A stretch of DNA of 64,000 nt from Luzula sylvatica (taxonomy: Eukaryota; Streptophyta; Magnoliopsida; Poales; Juncaceae), in NCBI GenBank assembly GCA_946800325.1, contig OX326957.1, forward strand, positions 30,429,054 to 30,493,053, written 5' to 3'. Within the stretch, counting starts at the first letter, position 1. Each line of letters begins with the position of its first letter. A program made the translations under genes and the position numbers. Under the pieces are notes generated by a model. That model made no database searches, was not told where the DNA came from, and saw nothing but the letters and a program-made list of their open reading frames with translations. This document shows positions 1 to 13,000 of the stretch, in pieces.

Positions 1-1488
1 TCTGTTTATGCTTTGGGGAGTTCAAATAACGTATTTTTAGATCATTTGAATCGTATCTTTTACTACATAAGTGTTCACCAAAATTTACAAACACTAAGAA
101 AGTTTGTTTTTCGTTTCAAAACAATCTGTTTATGCTTTGGGGAGTTCAAATAACGTATTTTTAGATCATTTGAATCGTATCTTTTACTACATAACTTTTC
201 ACCAAAATTTACAAACACTAAAAAAGTTTGTTTTTCGATTCAAAACAATCTGTTTATGCTTTGGGGAGTTCAAATAACGTATTTTTAGATCATTTGAATC
301 GTATCTTTTACTACATAACATTTGACCAAAATTTACAAACACTAAGAAAGTTTGTTTTTCGATTCAAAACAATCTGTTTATGCTTTGGGGAGTTCAAATA
401 GCGTATTTTTAGATCATTTGAATCGTATCTTTTACTACATAACATTTCACCAAAATTTACAAACACTGAGAAAGTTTGTTTTTCGATTCAAAACAATCTG
501 TTTATCCTTTGGGGAGTTCAAATAACGTATTTTTAGATCATTTGAATCGTATCTTTTACTACATAACATTTGACCAAAATTTACAAACACTAAGAAATTT
601 TGTTTTTCGATTCTAAACAATTTGTTTATGCTTTGGGGAGATCAAATAGCATATTTTTAGATCATTTCAATTGTATCTTTTACTACATAACATTTCACCA
701 AAATTTACAAACACTAAGAAAGTTTGTTTTTCGATTCAAAACAATCTGTTTATGCTTTGGGGAGTTCAAATAGCGTATTTTTAGATCATTTGAATCGTAT
801 CTTTTACTACATAACATTTCACCAAAATTTACAAACACTAAGAAAGTTTGTTTTTCGATTCAAAACAACTTGTTTATGCTTTGGGGAGTTCAAATAACGT
901 ATTTTTAGATCATTTGAATCGTATCTTTTACTACATAACATTTCACCAAAATTTACAAACACTAAGAAAGTTTGTTTTTCGATTCAAAACAATCTGTTTA
1001 TGCTTTGGGGAGTTCAAATAACGTATTTTTAGATCATTTGAATCGTATCTTTTACTACATAACATTTGACCAAAATTTACAAACACTAAGAAAGTTTGTT
1101 TTTCGATTCAAAACAATCTGTTTATGCTTTGGGAAGTTCAAATAGCGTATTTTTAGATCATTTGAATCGTATCTTTTACTACATAACATTTCTCCAAAAT
1201 TTACAAACACTAAGAATGTTTGTTTTTCGATTCAAAACAATCTGTTTATCCTTTGGGGAGTTCAAATAACGTATTTTTAGATCATTTGAATCGTATCTTT
1301 TACTACATAACATTTCACCAAAATTTACAAACACTAAGAAAGTTTGTTTTTCGATTCAAAACAATCTGTTTATGCTTTGGGGAGTTCAAATAACGTATTT
1401 TTAGATCATTTGAATCGTATCTTTTACTACATAACTTTTCACCAAAATTTACAAACACTAAGAAAGTTTGTTTTTCGTTTCAAAGCAA

Positions 1489-1612
1489 TCTGTTTATGCT
1501 TTGGGAAGTTCAAATAACGTAATTTTAGACCATTTGAATCGTATCTTTTACTATATAACATTTGACCAAAATTTACAAACACTAAGAAAGTTTGTTTTTC
1601 GATTCTAAACAA
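1489..1612 (+). repeat. Representative 'GGGAAG / TATATAAC' variant monomer
   Basis: It carries TTTGGGAAGTTC, AATTTTAGACC and TACTATATAAC (C-to-T at position 66). It usually follows a monomer with TAACTTTTCACC and CGTTTCAAA, and is usually followed by the AGCATATT type. In the periodic zones it occurs about once or twice per higher-order unit. The C-to-T change creates a TATATAA string. Confidence 0.8.
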
Positions 1613-1736
1613 TTTGTTTATGCTTTGGGGAGTTCAAATAGCATATTTTTAGATCATTTGAATCGTATCTTTTACTACATAACATTTCACCAAAATTTAC
1701 AAACACTAAGAAAGTTGGTTTTTCGATTCAAACCAA
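1613..1736 (+). repeat. Representative 'AGCATATT' variant monomer
   Basis: It starts TTTGTTTATGC after a preceding GATTCTAAACAA and carries CAAATAGCATATTT, so the CpG at 30-31 has become CpA. TTCTAAAC in the preceding monomer and AGCAT here nearly always occur together, so the two changes are inherited as one block across the chosen boundary. Confidence 0.8.
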
Positions 1737-3844
1737 TTTGTTTATGCTTTGGTGAGTTCAAATAACGTAATTTTAGACCATTTGAATCGTATCTTTTACT
1801 ACATAACATTTCACCAAAATTTACAAACACTAAGAAAGTTTGTTTTTCGATTCAAAACAACTTGTTTATGCTTTGGGGAGTTCAAATAACGTATTTTTAG
1901 ATCATTTGAATCGTATCTTTTACTACATAACATTTCAACAAAATTTACAAACACTAAGAAAGATTGTTTTTCGATTCAAAACAATCTGTTTATCCTTTGG
2001 GGAGTTTAAATAACGTATTTTTAGATCATTTGAATCGTATGTTTTACTACATAACATTTCACCAAAATTTACGAACACTAAGAAAGTTTGTTTTTCGATT
2101 CAAAACAATTTGTTTATGCTTTGGGGAGTTCTAATAACATATTTTTAGATCATTTGAATCGTATCTTTTACTACATAACATTTCACCAAAATTTACAAAC
2201 ACTAAGAAAGTTGGTTTTTCGATTCAAAACAATTTGTTTATGCTTTGGTGAGTTCATATAACGTAATTTTAGACCATTTGAATCGTATCTTTTACTACAT
2301 AACATTTCACCAAAATTTACAAACACTAAGAATGTTTGTTTTTCAATTCAAAACAATCTGTTTATCCTTTGGGGAGTTCAAATAACGTATTTTTAGATCA
2401 TTTGAATCGTATCTTTTACTACATAACATTTCACCAAAATTTACAAACACTAAGAAAGTTTGTTTTTCGATTCAAAACAATTTGTTTATGCTTTGGGGAG
2501 TTCTAATAACATATTTTTAGATCATTTGAATCGTATCTTTTACTACATAACATTTCACCAAAATTTACAAACACTAAGAAAGTTTGTTTTTCGATTCAAA
2601 ACAATTTGTTTATGCTTTGGTGAGTTCATATAACGTAATTTTAGACCATTTGAATCGTATCTTTTACTACATAACATTTCACCAAAATTTACAAACACTA
2701 AGAATGTTTGTTTTTCGATTCAAAACAATCTGTTTATCCTTTGGGGAGTTCAAATAGCATATTTTTAGATCATTTGAATCGTATCTTTTACTACATAACA
2801 TTTCACCAAGATTTACAAACACTAAGAAAGTTTGTTTTTCGATTCAAAACAATCTGTTTATCCTTTGGGGAGTTCAAATAACGTATTTTTAGATCATTTG
2901 AATCGTATCTTTTACTACATAACATTTCACCAAAATTTACGAACACTAAGAAAGTTTGTTTTTCGATTCAAAACAATTTGTTTATGCTTTGGGGAGTTCT
3001 AAGAACATATTTTTAGATCATTTGAATCGTATCTTTTACTACAGAACATTTCACCAAAATTTACAAACACTAAGAAAGTTGGTTTTTCGATTCAAAACAA
3101 TTTGTTTATGCTTTGGTGAGTTCAAATAACGTAATTTTAGACCATTTGAATCGTATCTTTTACTACATAACATTTCACCAAAATTTACAAACGCTAAGAA
3201 AGTTTGTTTTTCGATTCAAAACAACTTGTTTATGCTTTGGGGAGTTCAAATAATGTATTTTTAGATCATTTGAATCGTATCTTTTACTACATAACATTTC
3301 ACCAAAATTTACAAACACTAAGAAAGTTTGTTTTTCGATTCAAAACAATCTGTTTATCCTTTGGGGAGTTCAAATAACGTATTTTTAGATCATTTGAATC
3401 GTATCTTTTACTACATAACATTTCACCAAAATTTACGAATACTAAGAAAGTTTGTTTTCCGATTCAAAACAATTTGTTTATGCTTTGGGGAGTTCTAATA
3501 ACATATTTTTAGATCATTTGAATCGTATCTTTTACTACATAACATTTCACCAAAATTTACAAACACTAAGAAAGTTGGTTTTTCGATTCAAAACAATTTG
3601 TTTATGCTTTGGTGAGTTCATATAACGTAATTTTAGACCATTTGAATCGTATCTTTTACTACAAAACATTTCACCAAAATTTACAAACACTAAAAATGTT
3701 TGTTTTTCGATTCAAAACAATCTGTTTATCCTTTGGGGAGTTCAAATAACGTATTTTTAGATCATTTGAATCTCATCTTTTACTACATAACATTTCACCA
3801 AAATTTACAAACACTAAGAATGTTTGTTTTTCGATTCAAAACAA

Positions 3845-3968
3845 TCTGTTTATCCTTTGGGGAGTTCAAATAACGTATTTTTAGATCATTTGAATCGTAT
3901 CTTTTACTACATAACATTTCACCAAAATTTACAAACACTAAGAAAGTTTGTTTTTCGATTCAAAACAA
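3845..3968 (+). repeat. Representative 'TATCC' variant monomer
   Basis: It differs from the consensus by G-to-C at position 10, giving TTTATCCTTTGG instead of TTTATGCTTTGG. This is one of the commonest variants in all zones. It often follows a monomer ending in AGAATGTTTG and often precedes a consensus-type monomer. In the left half it also exists as a sub-variant with GAGTTTAAATAAC, for example at 4093-4216. Confidence 0.85.
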
Positions 3969-4012
3969 TCTGTTTATGCTTTGGGGAGTTCAAATAACGT
4001 ATTTTTAGATCA

Positions 4013-4088
4013 TTTGAATCGTATCTTTTACTACATAACATTTCACCAAAATTTACAAACACTAAGAAAGTTTGTTTTTCGATTCAAA
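4013..4088 (+). repeat. Main inverted repeat of the monomer (9 bp arms, representative)
   Basis: TTTGAATCG at 4013-4021 is the exact reverse complement of CGATTCAAA at 4080-4088, with 58 bases between them. With one gap the match extends outward to AGAT on the left and ATCT on the right. Most monomers carry both arms, so along the array each arm has a partner on either side (58 or 48 bases away). Variants with GAATTGTAT, CGTTTCAAA or TTTGATTC break one arm. Confidence 0.8.
4055..4075 (+). repeat. Short hairpin-forming dyad ACAAAC/GTTTGT (representative)
   Basis: ACAAAC (4055-4060) and GTTTGT (4070-4075) form a perfect 6 bp stem with a 9-base loop. Most monomers keep it. The GTTGGT, TACGAAC and TACACAC variants lose one pair. 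A functional role is not shown. Confidence 0.6.
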
Positions 4089-4099
4089 ACAATCTGTTT
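4087..4099 (+). repeat. Palindrome at the monomer boundary (representative)
   Basis: AAACA, three bases, then TGTTT form a 5 bp dyad. In the variants AAACAATTTGTTT and AAACAACTTGTTT the arms lengthen to 6 bp around one central base. The two outer arms are kept in nearly all monomers while the centre (ATC, ATT, ACT) varies. Confidence 0.6.
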
Positions 4100-4216
4100 A
4101 TCCTTTGGGGAGTTTAAATAACGTATTTTTAGATCATTTGAATCGTATCTTTTACTACATAACATTTCACCAAAATTTACGAACACTAAGAAAGTTTGTT
4201 TTTCGATTCAAAACAA

Positions 4217-4340
4217 TTTGTTTATGCTTTGGGGAGTTCTAATAACATATTTTTAGATCATTTGAATCGTATCTTTTACTACATAACATTTCACCAAAAT
4301 TTACAAACACTAAGAAAGTTGGTTTTTCGATTCAAAACAA
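4217..4340 (+). repeat. Representative 'TTCTAATAACAT' variant monomer (left-half form)
   Basis: It carries TTTG at the start, TTCTAATAACATATTT around positions 21-36 (the CpG at 30-31 is changed to CpA) and AAAGTTGGTTTTTCG near the end. It is almost always followed by the GGTGAG type monomer and preceded by one with TTTACGAACAC. This spelling is frequent from 2 to 21 kb. From about 23.7 kb onwards it is replaced by TTCTAAGAACAT. Confidence 0.85.
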
Positions 4341-4464
4341 TTTGTTTATGCTTTGGTGAGTTCATATAACGTAATTTTAGACCATTTGAATCGTATCTTT
4401 TACTACATAACATTTCACCAAAATTTACAAACACTAAGAATGTTTGTTTTTCGATTCAAAACAA
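4341..4464 (+). repeat. Representative 'GGTGAG / AATTTTAGACC' variant monomer
   Basis: It is marked by CTTTGGTGAGTTCATATAAC and then GTAATTTTAGACCATTT, which destroys the GATC at 40-43. The usual left-half form has TTCATATAAC, while most right-half copies have TTCAAATAAC. Between about 33.9 and 51.7 kb, sub-variants with GAGCATTT or GACGATTT appear and mark individual higher-order units. Confidence 0.85.
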
Positions 4465-6532
4465 TCTGTTTATCCTTTGGGGAGTTCAAATAACGTATTT
4501 TTAGATCATTTGAATCGTATCTTTTACTACATAACATTTCACCAAAATTTACAAACACTAAGAAAGTTTGTTTTTCGATTCAAAACAATCTGTTTATGCT
4601 TTGGGGAGTTCAAATAACGTATTTTTAGATCATTTGAATCGTATCTTTTACTACATAACATTTCACCAAAATTTACAAACACTAAGAAAGTTTGTTTTTC
4701 GATTCAAAACAATCTGTTTATCCTTTGGGGAGTTTAAATAACGTATTTTTAGATCATTTGAATCGTATCTTTTACTACATAACATTTCACCAAAATTTAC
4801 GAACACTAAGAAAGTTTGTTTTTCGATTCAAAACAATTTGTTTATGCTTTGGGGAGTTCTAATAACATATTTTTAGATCATTTGAATCGTATCTTTTACT
4901 ACATAACATTTCACCAAAATTTACAAACACTAAGAAAGTTGGTTTTTCGATTCAAAACAATTTGTTTATGCTTTGGTGAGTTCATATAACGTAATTTTAG
5001 ACCATTTGAATCGTATCTTTTACTACATAACATTTCACCAAAATTTACAAACACTAAGAAAGTTTGTTTTTCGATTCAAAACAATTTGTTTATGCTTTGG
5101 GGAATTCTAATAACATATTTTTAGATCATTTGAATCGTATCTTTTACTACATAACATTTCACCAAAATTTACAAACACTAAGAAAGTTGGTTTTTCGATT
5201 CAAAACAATTTGTTTATGCTTTGGTGAGTTCATATAACGTAATTTTAGACCATTTGAATCGTATCTTTTACTACATAACATTTCACCAAAATTTACAAAC
5301 ACTAAGAATGTTTGTTTTTCGATTCAAAACAATCTGTTTATCCTTTGGGGAGTTTAAATAACGTATTTTTAGATCATTTGAATCGTATCTTTTACTACAT
5401 AACATTTCACCAAAATTTACGAACACTAAGAAAGTTTGTTTTTCGATTCAAAACAATTTGTTTATGCTTTGGGGAGTTCTAATAACATATTTTTAGATCA
5501 TTTGAATCGTATCTTTTACTACATAACATTTCACCAAAATTTACAAACGCTAAGAAAGTTTGTTTTTCGATTCAAAACAACTTGTTTATGCTTTGGGGAG
5601 TTCAAATAACGTATTTTTAGATCATTTGAATCGTATCTTTTACTACATAACATTTCACCAAAATTTACAAACACTAAGAAAGTTTGTTTTTCGATTCAAA
5701 ACAATCTGTTTATCCTTTGGGGAGTTTAAATAACGTATTTTTAGATCATTTGAATCGTATCTTTTACTACATAACATTTCACCAAAATTTACGAATACTA
5801 AGAAAGTTTGTTTTCCGATTCAAAACAATTTGTTTATGCTTTGGGGAGTTCTAATAACATATTTTTAGATCATTTGAATCGTATCTTTTACTACATAACA
5901 TTTCACCAAAATTTACAAACACTAAGAAAGTTGGTTTTTCGATTCAAAACAATTTGTTTATGCTTTGGTGAGTTCATATAACGTAATTTTAGACCATTTG
6001 AATCGTATCTTTTACTACATAACATTTCACCAAAATTTACAAACACTAAAAATGTTTGTTTTTCGATTCAAAACAATCTGTTTATCCTTTGGGGAGTTCA
6101 AATAACGTATTTTTAGATCATTTGAATCTTATCTTTTACTACATAACATTTCACCAAAATTTACAAACACTAAGAATGTTTGTTTTTCGATTCAAAACAA
6201 TCTGTTTATGCTTTGGGGAGTTCAAATAACGTATTTTTAGATCATTTGAATCGTATCTTTTACTACATAACATTTCACCAAAATTTACAAACACTAAGAA
6301 AGTTTGTTTTTCGATTCAAAACAATCTGTTTATCCTTTGGGGAGTTTAAATAACGTATTTTTAGATCATTTGAATCGTATCTTTTACTACATAACATTTC
6401 ACCAAAATTTACGAACACTAAGAAAGTTTGTTTTTCGATTCAAAACAATTTGTTTATGCTTTGGGGAGTTCTAATAACATATTTTTAGATCATTTGAATC
6501 GTATCTTTTACTACATAACATTTCACCAAAAT

Positions 6533-9500
6533 TTACAAACGCTAAGAAAGTTTGTTTTTCGATTCAAAACAACTTGTTTATGCTTTGGGGAGTTCAAATA
6601 ACGTATTTTTAGATCATTTGAATCGTATCTTTTACTACATAACATTTCACCAAAATTTACAAACACTAAGAAAGTTTGTTTTTCGATTCAAAACAATCTG
6701 TTTATCCTTTGGGGAGTTTAAATAACGTATTTTTAGATCATTTGAATCGTATCTTTTACTACATAACATTTCACCAAAATTTACGAATACTAAGACAGTT
6801 TGTTTTCCGATTCAAAACAATTTGTTTATGCTTTGGGGAGTTCTAATAACATATTTTTAGATCATTTGAATCGTATCTTTTACTACATAACATTTCACCA
6901 AAATTTACAGACACTAAGAAAGTTGGTTTTTCGATTCAAAACAATTTGTTTATGCTTTGGTGAGTTCATATAACGTAATTTTAGACCATTTGAATCGTAT
7001 CTTTTACTACATAACATTTCACCAAAATTTACAAACACTAAAAATGTTTGTTTTTCGATTCAAAACAATCTGTTTATCCTTTGGGGAGTTCAAATAACGT
7101 ATTTTTAGATCATTTGAATCTTATATTTTACTACATAACATTTCACCAAAATTTACAAACACTAAGAATGTTTGTTTTTCGATTCAAAACAATCTGTTTA
7201 TCCTTTGGGGAGTTCAAATAACGTATTTTTAGATCATTTGAATCGTATCTTTTACTACATAACATTTCACCAAAATTTACAAACACTAAGAAAGTTTGTT
7301 TTTCGATTCAAAACAATCTGTTTATGCTTTGGGGAGTTCAAATAACGTATTTTTAGATCATTTGAATCGTATCTTTTACTACATAACATTTCACCAAAAT
7401 TTACAAACACTAAGAAAGTTTGTTTTTCGATTCAAAACAATCTGTTTATCCTTTGGGGAGTTTAAATAACGTATTTTTAGATCATTTGAATCGTATCTTT
7501 TACTACATAACATTTCACCAAAATTTACGAACACTAAGAAAGTTTGTTTTTCGATTCAAAACAATTTGTTTATGCTTTGGGGAGTTCTAATAACATATTT
7601 TTAGATCATTTGAATCGTATCTTTTACTACATAACATTTCACCAAAATTTACAAACACTAAGAAAGTTGGTTTTTCGATTCAAAACAATTTGTTTATGCT
7701 TTGGTGAGTTCATATAACGTAATTTTAGACCATTTGAATCGTATCTTTTACTACATAACATTTCACCAAAATTTACAAACACTAAGAATGTTTGTTTTTC
7801 GATTCAAAACAATCTGTTTATCCTTTGGGGAGTTCAAATAACGTATTTTTAGATCATTTGAATCGTATCTTTTACTACATAACATTTGACCAAAATTTAC
7901 AAACACTAAGAAAGTTTGTTTTTCGATTCAAAACAATCTGTTTATGCTTTGGGGAGTTCAAATAGCGTATTTTTAGATCATTTGAATCGTATCTTTTACT
8001 ACATAACATTTCACCAAAATTTACAAACACTAAGAAAGTTTGTTTTTCGATTCAAAACAATCTGTTTATCCTTTGGGGAGTTCAAATAGCGTATTTTTAG
8101 ATCGTTTGAATCATATCTTTTACTACATAACATTTCACCAAAATTTACAAACACTAAGAATGTTTGTTTTTCGATTCAAAACAATCTGTTTATCCTTTGG
8201 GGAGTTCAAATAACGTATTTTTAGATCATTTGAATCGTATCTTTTACTACATAACATTTCACCAAAATTTACAAACACTAAGAAAGTTTGTTTTTCGATT
8301 CAAAACAATCTGTTTATGCTTTGGGGAGTTCAAATAACGTATTTTTAGATCATTTGAATCGTATCTTTTACTACATAACTTTTCACCAAAATTTACAAAC
8401 ACTAAGAAAGTTTGTTTTTCGTTTCAAAACAATCTGTTTATGCTTTGGGGAGTTCAAATAACGTATTTTTAGATCATTTGAATCGTATCTTGTACTACAT
8501 AACTTTTCACCAAAATTTACAAACACTAAAAAAGTTTGTTTTTCGATTCAAAACAATCTGTTTATGCTTTGGGGAGTTCAAATAACGTATTTTTAGATCA
8601 TTTGAATATTATCTTTTACTACATAACATTTGACCAAAATTTACAAACACTAAGAAAGTTTGTTTTTCGATTCAAAACAATCTGTTTATGCTTTGGGGAG
8701 TTCAAATAGCGTATTTTTAGATCATTTGAATCGTATCTTTTACTACATAACATTTCACCAAAATTTACAAACACTAAGAAAGTTTGTTTTTCGATTCAAA
8801 ACGACTTGTTTATGCTTTGGGGAGTTCAAATAACGTATTTTTAGATCATTTGAATCGTATCTTTTACTACATAACATTTCACCAAAATTTACAAACACTA
8901 AGAAAGTTTGTTTTTCGATTCAAAACAATCTGTTTATCCTTTGGGGAGTTTAAATAACGTATTTTTAGATCATTTGAATCGTATCTTTTACTACATAACA
9001 TTTCACCAAAATTTACGAATACTAAGAAAGTTTGTTTTTCGATTCAAAACAATTTGTTTATGCTTTGGGGAGTTCTAATAACATATTTTTAGATCATTTG
9101 AATCGTATCTTTTACTACATAACATTTCACCAAAATTTACAAACACTAAGAAAGTTTGTTTTTCGATTCAAAACAATCTGTTTATCCTTTGGGGAGTTTA
9201 AATAACGTATTTTAAGATCATTTGAATCGTATCTTTTACTACATAACATTTCACCAAAATTTACGAACACTAAGAAAGTTTGTTTTTCGATTCAAAACAA
9301 TTTGTTTATGCTTTGGGGAGTTCTAATAACATATTTTTAGATCATTTGAATCGTATCTTTTACTACATAACATTTCACCAAAATTTACAAACACTAAGAA
9401 AGTTGGTTTTTCGATTCAAAACAATTTGTTTATGCTTTGGTGAGTTCATATAACGTAATTTTAGACCATTTGAATCGTATCTTTTACTACATAACATTTC

Positions 9501-10004
9501 ACCAAAATTTACAAACACTAAGAATGTTTGTTTTTCGATTCAAAACAATCTGTTTATCCTTTGGGGAGTTCAAATAGCATATTTTTAGATCATTTGAATC
9601 GTATCTTTTACTACATAACATTTCACCAAGATTTACAAACACTAAGAAAGTTTGTTTTTCGATTCAAAACAATCTGTTTATCCTTTGGGGAGTTCAAATA
9701 ACGTATTTTTAGATCATTTGAATCGTATCTTTTACTACATAACATTTCACCAAAATTTACGAACACTAAGAAAGTTTGTTTTTCTATTCAAAACAATTTG
9801 TTTATGCTTTGGGGAGTTCTAAGAACATATTTTTAGATCATTTGAATCGTATCTTTTACTACATAACATTTCACCAAAATTTACAAACACTAAGAAAGTT
9901 GGTTTTTCGATTCAAAACAATTTGTTTATGCTTTGGTGAGTTCAAATAACGTAATTTTAGACCATTTGAATCGTATCTTTTACTACATAACATTTCACCA
10001 AAAT
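6533..10004 (+). repeat. 28-mer higher-order repeat, unit 1 (3472 bp)
   Basis: Markers repeat at +3472 bp, exactly 28 monomers: TTACAAACGC at 6533 and 10005, ATTTACGAAT at 6779 and 10251, AACATTTGAC at 7881 and 11353, TGTACTACAT at 8491 and 11963, TTTAAGATCA at 9211 and 12683, CACCAAGATTT near 9621 and 13093. Before 6533 the correspondence fails, so the periodic zone starts near here. The few differences between units are single bases. Confidence 0.85.
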
Positions 10005-13000
10005 TTACAAACGCTAAGAAAGTTTGTTTTTCGATTCAAAACAACTTGTTTATGCTTTGGGGAGTTCAAATAACGTATTTTTAGATCATTTGAATCGTAT
10101 CTTTTACTACATAATATTTCACCAAAATTTACAAACACTAAGAAAGTTTGTTTTTCGATTCAAAACAATCTGTTTATCCTTTGGGGAGTTTAAATAACGT
10201 ATTTTTAGATCATTTGAATCGTATCTTTTACTACATAACATTTCACCAAAATTTACGAATACTAAGAAAGTTTGTTTTCCGATTCAAAACAATTTGTTTA
10301 TGCTTTGGGGAGTTCTAATAACATATATTTAGATCATTTGAATCGTATCTTTTACTACATAACATTTCACCAAAATTTACAAACACTAAGAAAGTTGGTT
10401 TTTCGATTCAAAACAATTTGTTTATGCTTTGGTGAGTTCATATAACGTAATTTTAGACCATTTGAATCGTATCTTTTACTACATAACATTTCACCAAAAT
10501 TTACAAACACTAAAAATGTTTGTTTTTCGATTCAAAACAATCTGTTTATCCTTTGGGGAGTTCAAATAACGTATTTTTAGATCATTTGAATTGTATCTTT
10601 TACTACATAACATTTCACCAAAATTTACAAACACTAAGAATGTTTGTTTTTCGATTCAAAACAATCTGTTTATCCTTTGGGGAGTTCAAATAACGTATTT
10701 TTAGATCATTTGAATCGTATCTTTTACTACATAACATTTCACCAAAATTTACAAACACTAAGAAAGTTTGTTTTTCGATTCAAAACAATCTGTTTATGCT
10801 TTGGGGAGTTCAAATAACGTATTTTTAGATCATTTGAATCGTATCTTTTACTACATAACATTTCACCAAAATTTACAAACACTAAGAAAGTTTGTTTTTC
10901 GATTCAAAACAATCTGTTTATCCTTTGGGGAGTTTAAATAACGTATTTTTAGATCATTTGAATCGTATCTTTTACTACATAACATTTCACCAAAATTTAC
11001 GAACACTAAGAAAGTTTGTTTTTCGATTCAAAACAATTTGTTTATGCTTTGGGGAGTTCTAATAACATATTTTTAGATCATTTGAATCGTATCTTTTACT
11101 ACATAACATTTCACCAAAATTTACAAACACTAAGAAAGTTGGTTTTTCGATTCAAAACAATTTGTTTATGCTTTGGTGAGTTCATATAACGTAATTTTAG
11201 ACCATTTGAATCGTATCTTTTACTACATAACATTTCACCAAAATTTACAAACACTAAGAATGTTTGTTTTTCGATTCAAAACAATCTGTTTATCCTTTGG
11301 GGAGTTCAAATAACGTATTTTTAGATCATTTGAATCGTATCTTTTACTACATAACATTTGACCAAAATTTACAAACACTAAGAAAGTTTGTTTTTCGATT
11401 CAAAACAATCTGTTTATGCTTTGGGGAGTTCAAATAGCGTATTTTTAGATCATTTGAATCGTATCTTTTACTACATAACATTTCACCAAAATTTACAAAC
11501 ACTAAGAAAGTTTGTTTTTCGATTCAAAACAATATGTTTATCCTTTCGGGAGTTCAAATAGCGTATTTTTAGATCATTTGAATCGTATCTTTTACTACAT
11601 AACATTTCACCAAAATTTACAAACACTAAGAATGTTTGTTTTTCGATTCAAAACAATCTGTTTATCCTTTGGGGAGTTCAAATAACGTATTTTTAGATCA
11701 TTTGAATCGTATCTTTTACTACATAACATTTCACCAAAATTTACAAACACTAAGAAAGTTTGTTTTTCGATTCAAAACAATCTGTTTATGCTTTGGGGAG
11801 TTCAAATAACGTATTTTTAGATCATTTGAATCGTATCTTTTACTACATAACTTTTCACCAAAATTTACAAACACTAAGAAAGTTTGTTTTTCGTTTCAAA
11901 ACAATCTGTTTATGCTTTGGGGAGTTCAAATAACGTATTTTTAGATCATTTGAATCGTATCTTGTACTACATAACTTTTCACCAAAATTTACAAACACTA
12001 AAAAAGTTTGTTTTTCGATTCAAAACAATCTGTTTATGCTTTGGGGAGTTCAAATAACGTATTTTTAGATCATTTGAATCTTATCTTTTACTACATAACA
12101 TTTGACCAAAATTTACAAACACTAAGAAAGTTTGTTTTTCGATTCAAAACAATCTGTTTATGCTTTGGGGAGTTCAAATAGCGTATTTTTAGATCATTTG
12201 AATCGTATCTTTTACTACATAACATTTCACCAAAATTTACAAACACTAAGAAAGTTTGTTTTTCGATTCAAAACAACTTGTTTATGCTTTGGGGAGTTCA
12301 AATAACGTATTTTTAGATCATTTGAATCGTATCTTTTACTACATAACATTTCACCAAAATTTACAAACACTAAGAAAGTTTGTTTTTCGATTCAAAACAA
12401 TCTGTTTATCCTTTGGGGAGTTTAAATAACGTATTTTTAGATCATTTGAATCGTATCTTTTACTACATAACATTTCACCAAAATTTACGAATACTAAGAA
12501 AGTTTGTTTTTCGATTCAAAACAATTTGTTTATGCTTTGGGGAGTTCTAATAACATATTTTTAGATCATTTGAATCGTATCTTTTACTACATAACATTTC
12601 ACCAAAATTTACAAACACTAAGAAAGTTTGTTTTTCGATTCAAAACAATCTGTTTATCCTTTGGGGAGTTTAAATAACGTATTTTAAGATCATTTGAATC
12701 GTATCTTTTACTACATAACATTTCACCAAAATTTACGAACACTAAGAAAGTTTGTTTTTCGATTCAAAACAATTTGTTTATGCTTTGGGGAGTTCTAATA
12801 ACATATTTTTAGATCATTTGAATCGTATCTTTTACTACATAACATTTCACCAAAATTTACAAACACTAAGAAAGTTGGTTTTTCGATTCAAAACAATTTG
12901 TTTATGCTTTGGTGAGTTCATATAACGTAATTTTAGACCATTTGAATCGTATCTTTTACTACATAACATTTCACCAAAATTTACAAACACTAAGAATGTT

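Larger units (their letters stand above)
1..1988 (+). repeat. Mosaic satellite zone at the left edge (16 monomers)
   Basis: It consists of mixed monomer types: consensus, TTTGACC, AGCG, TATCC, GGGAAG and AGCAT. The order from about 125 to 1612 largely parallels 16.9-18.4 kb. Both contain a monomer with the unusual GAGATCAAATAGC (638 and 17502), which lie 16,864 bp or exactly 136 monomers apart. No gene or foreign insertion is seen. Confidence 0.75.
3969..4092 (+). repeat. Representative consensus monomer (124 bp)
   Basis: This copy matches the majority base at essentially every position, so it is used as the reference. Position 1 is the T of TCTGTTTATGC. Landmarks in order: TTTGGGGAG (12-20), ACGTA with CpG at 30-31, GATC (40-43), TTTGAATCG (45-53), TACTACATAAC (61-71), CACCAAAATTT (76-86), ACAAAC (87-92), GTTTGT (102-107), TTCGATTCAAAACAA (110-124). 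The start point is arbitrary. Linked variant bases cross this boundary, for example a change near position 119 travels with changes at 2-3 of the next monomer, so the biological unit may begin elsewhere. Confidence 0.95.
1989..6532 (+). repeat. Zone of short higher-order blocks (about 5 monomers, plus an 8-mer duplication)
   Basis: The marker GAGTTTAAATA occurs at 4111, 4731 and 5351, spaced 620 bp or five monomers. The first interval runs TTTAAATA, TTCTAATA, TTCATATA, TATCC, consensus. The second has the same length but repeats the TTCTAATA/TTCATATA pair. Further right, TTACAAACGC at 5541 and 6533 and ATTTACGAAT at 5787 and 6779 lie 992 bp (8 monomers) apart, showing a block duplication. Confidence 0.75.

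Noticed and set aside
4079..4095. CENP-B box in the TTCGATTCAAAACAA segment
   Set aside because: The TTCG and the central A fit the box pattern, but the required CGGG half is ACAA here, so it is not a match. No other position fits better.
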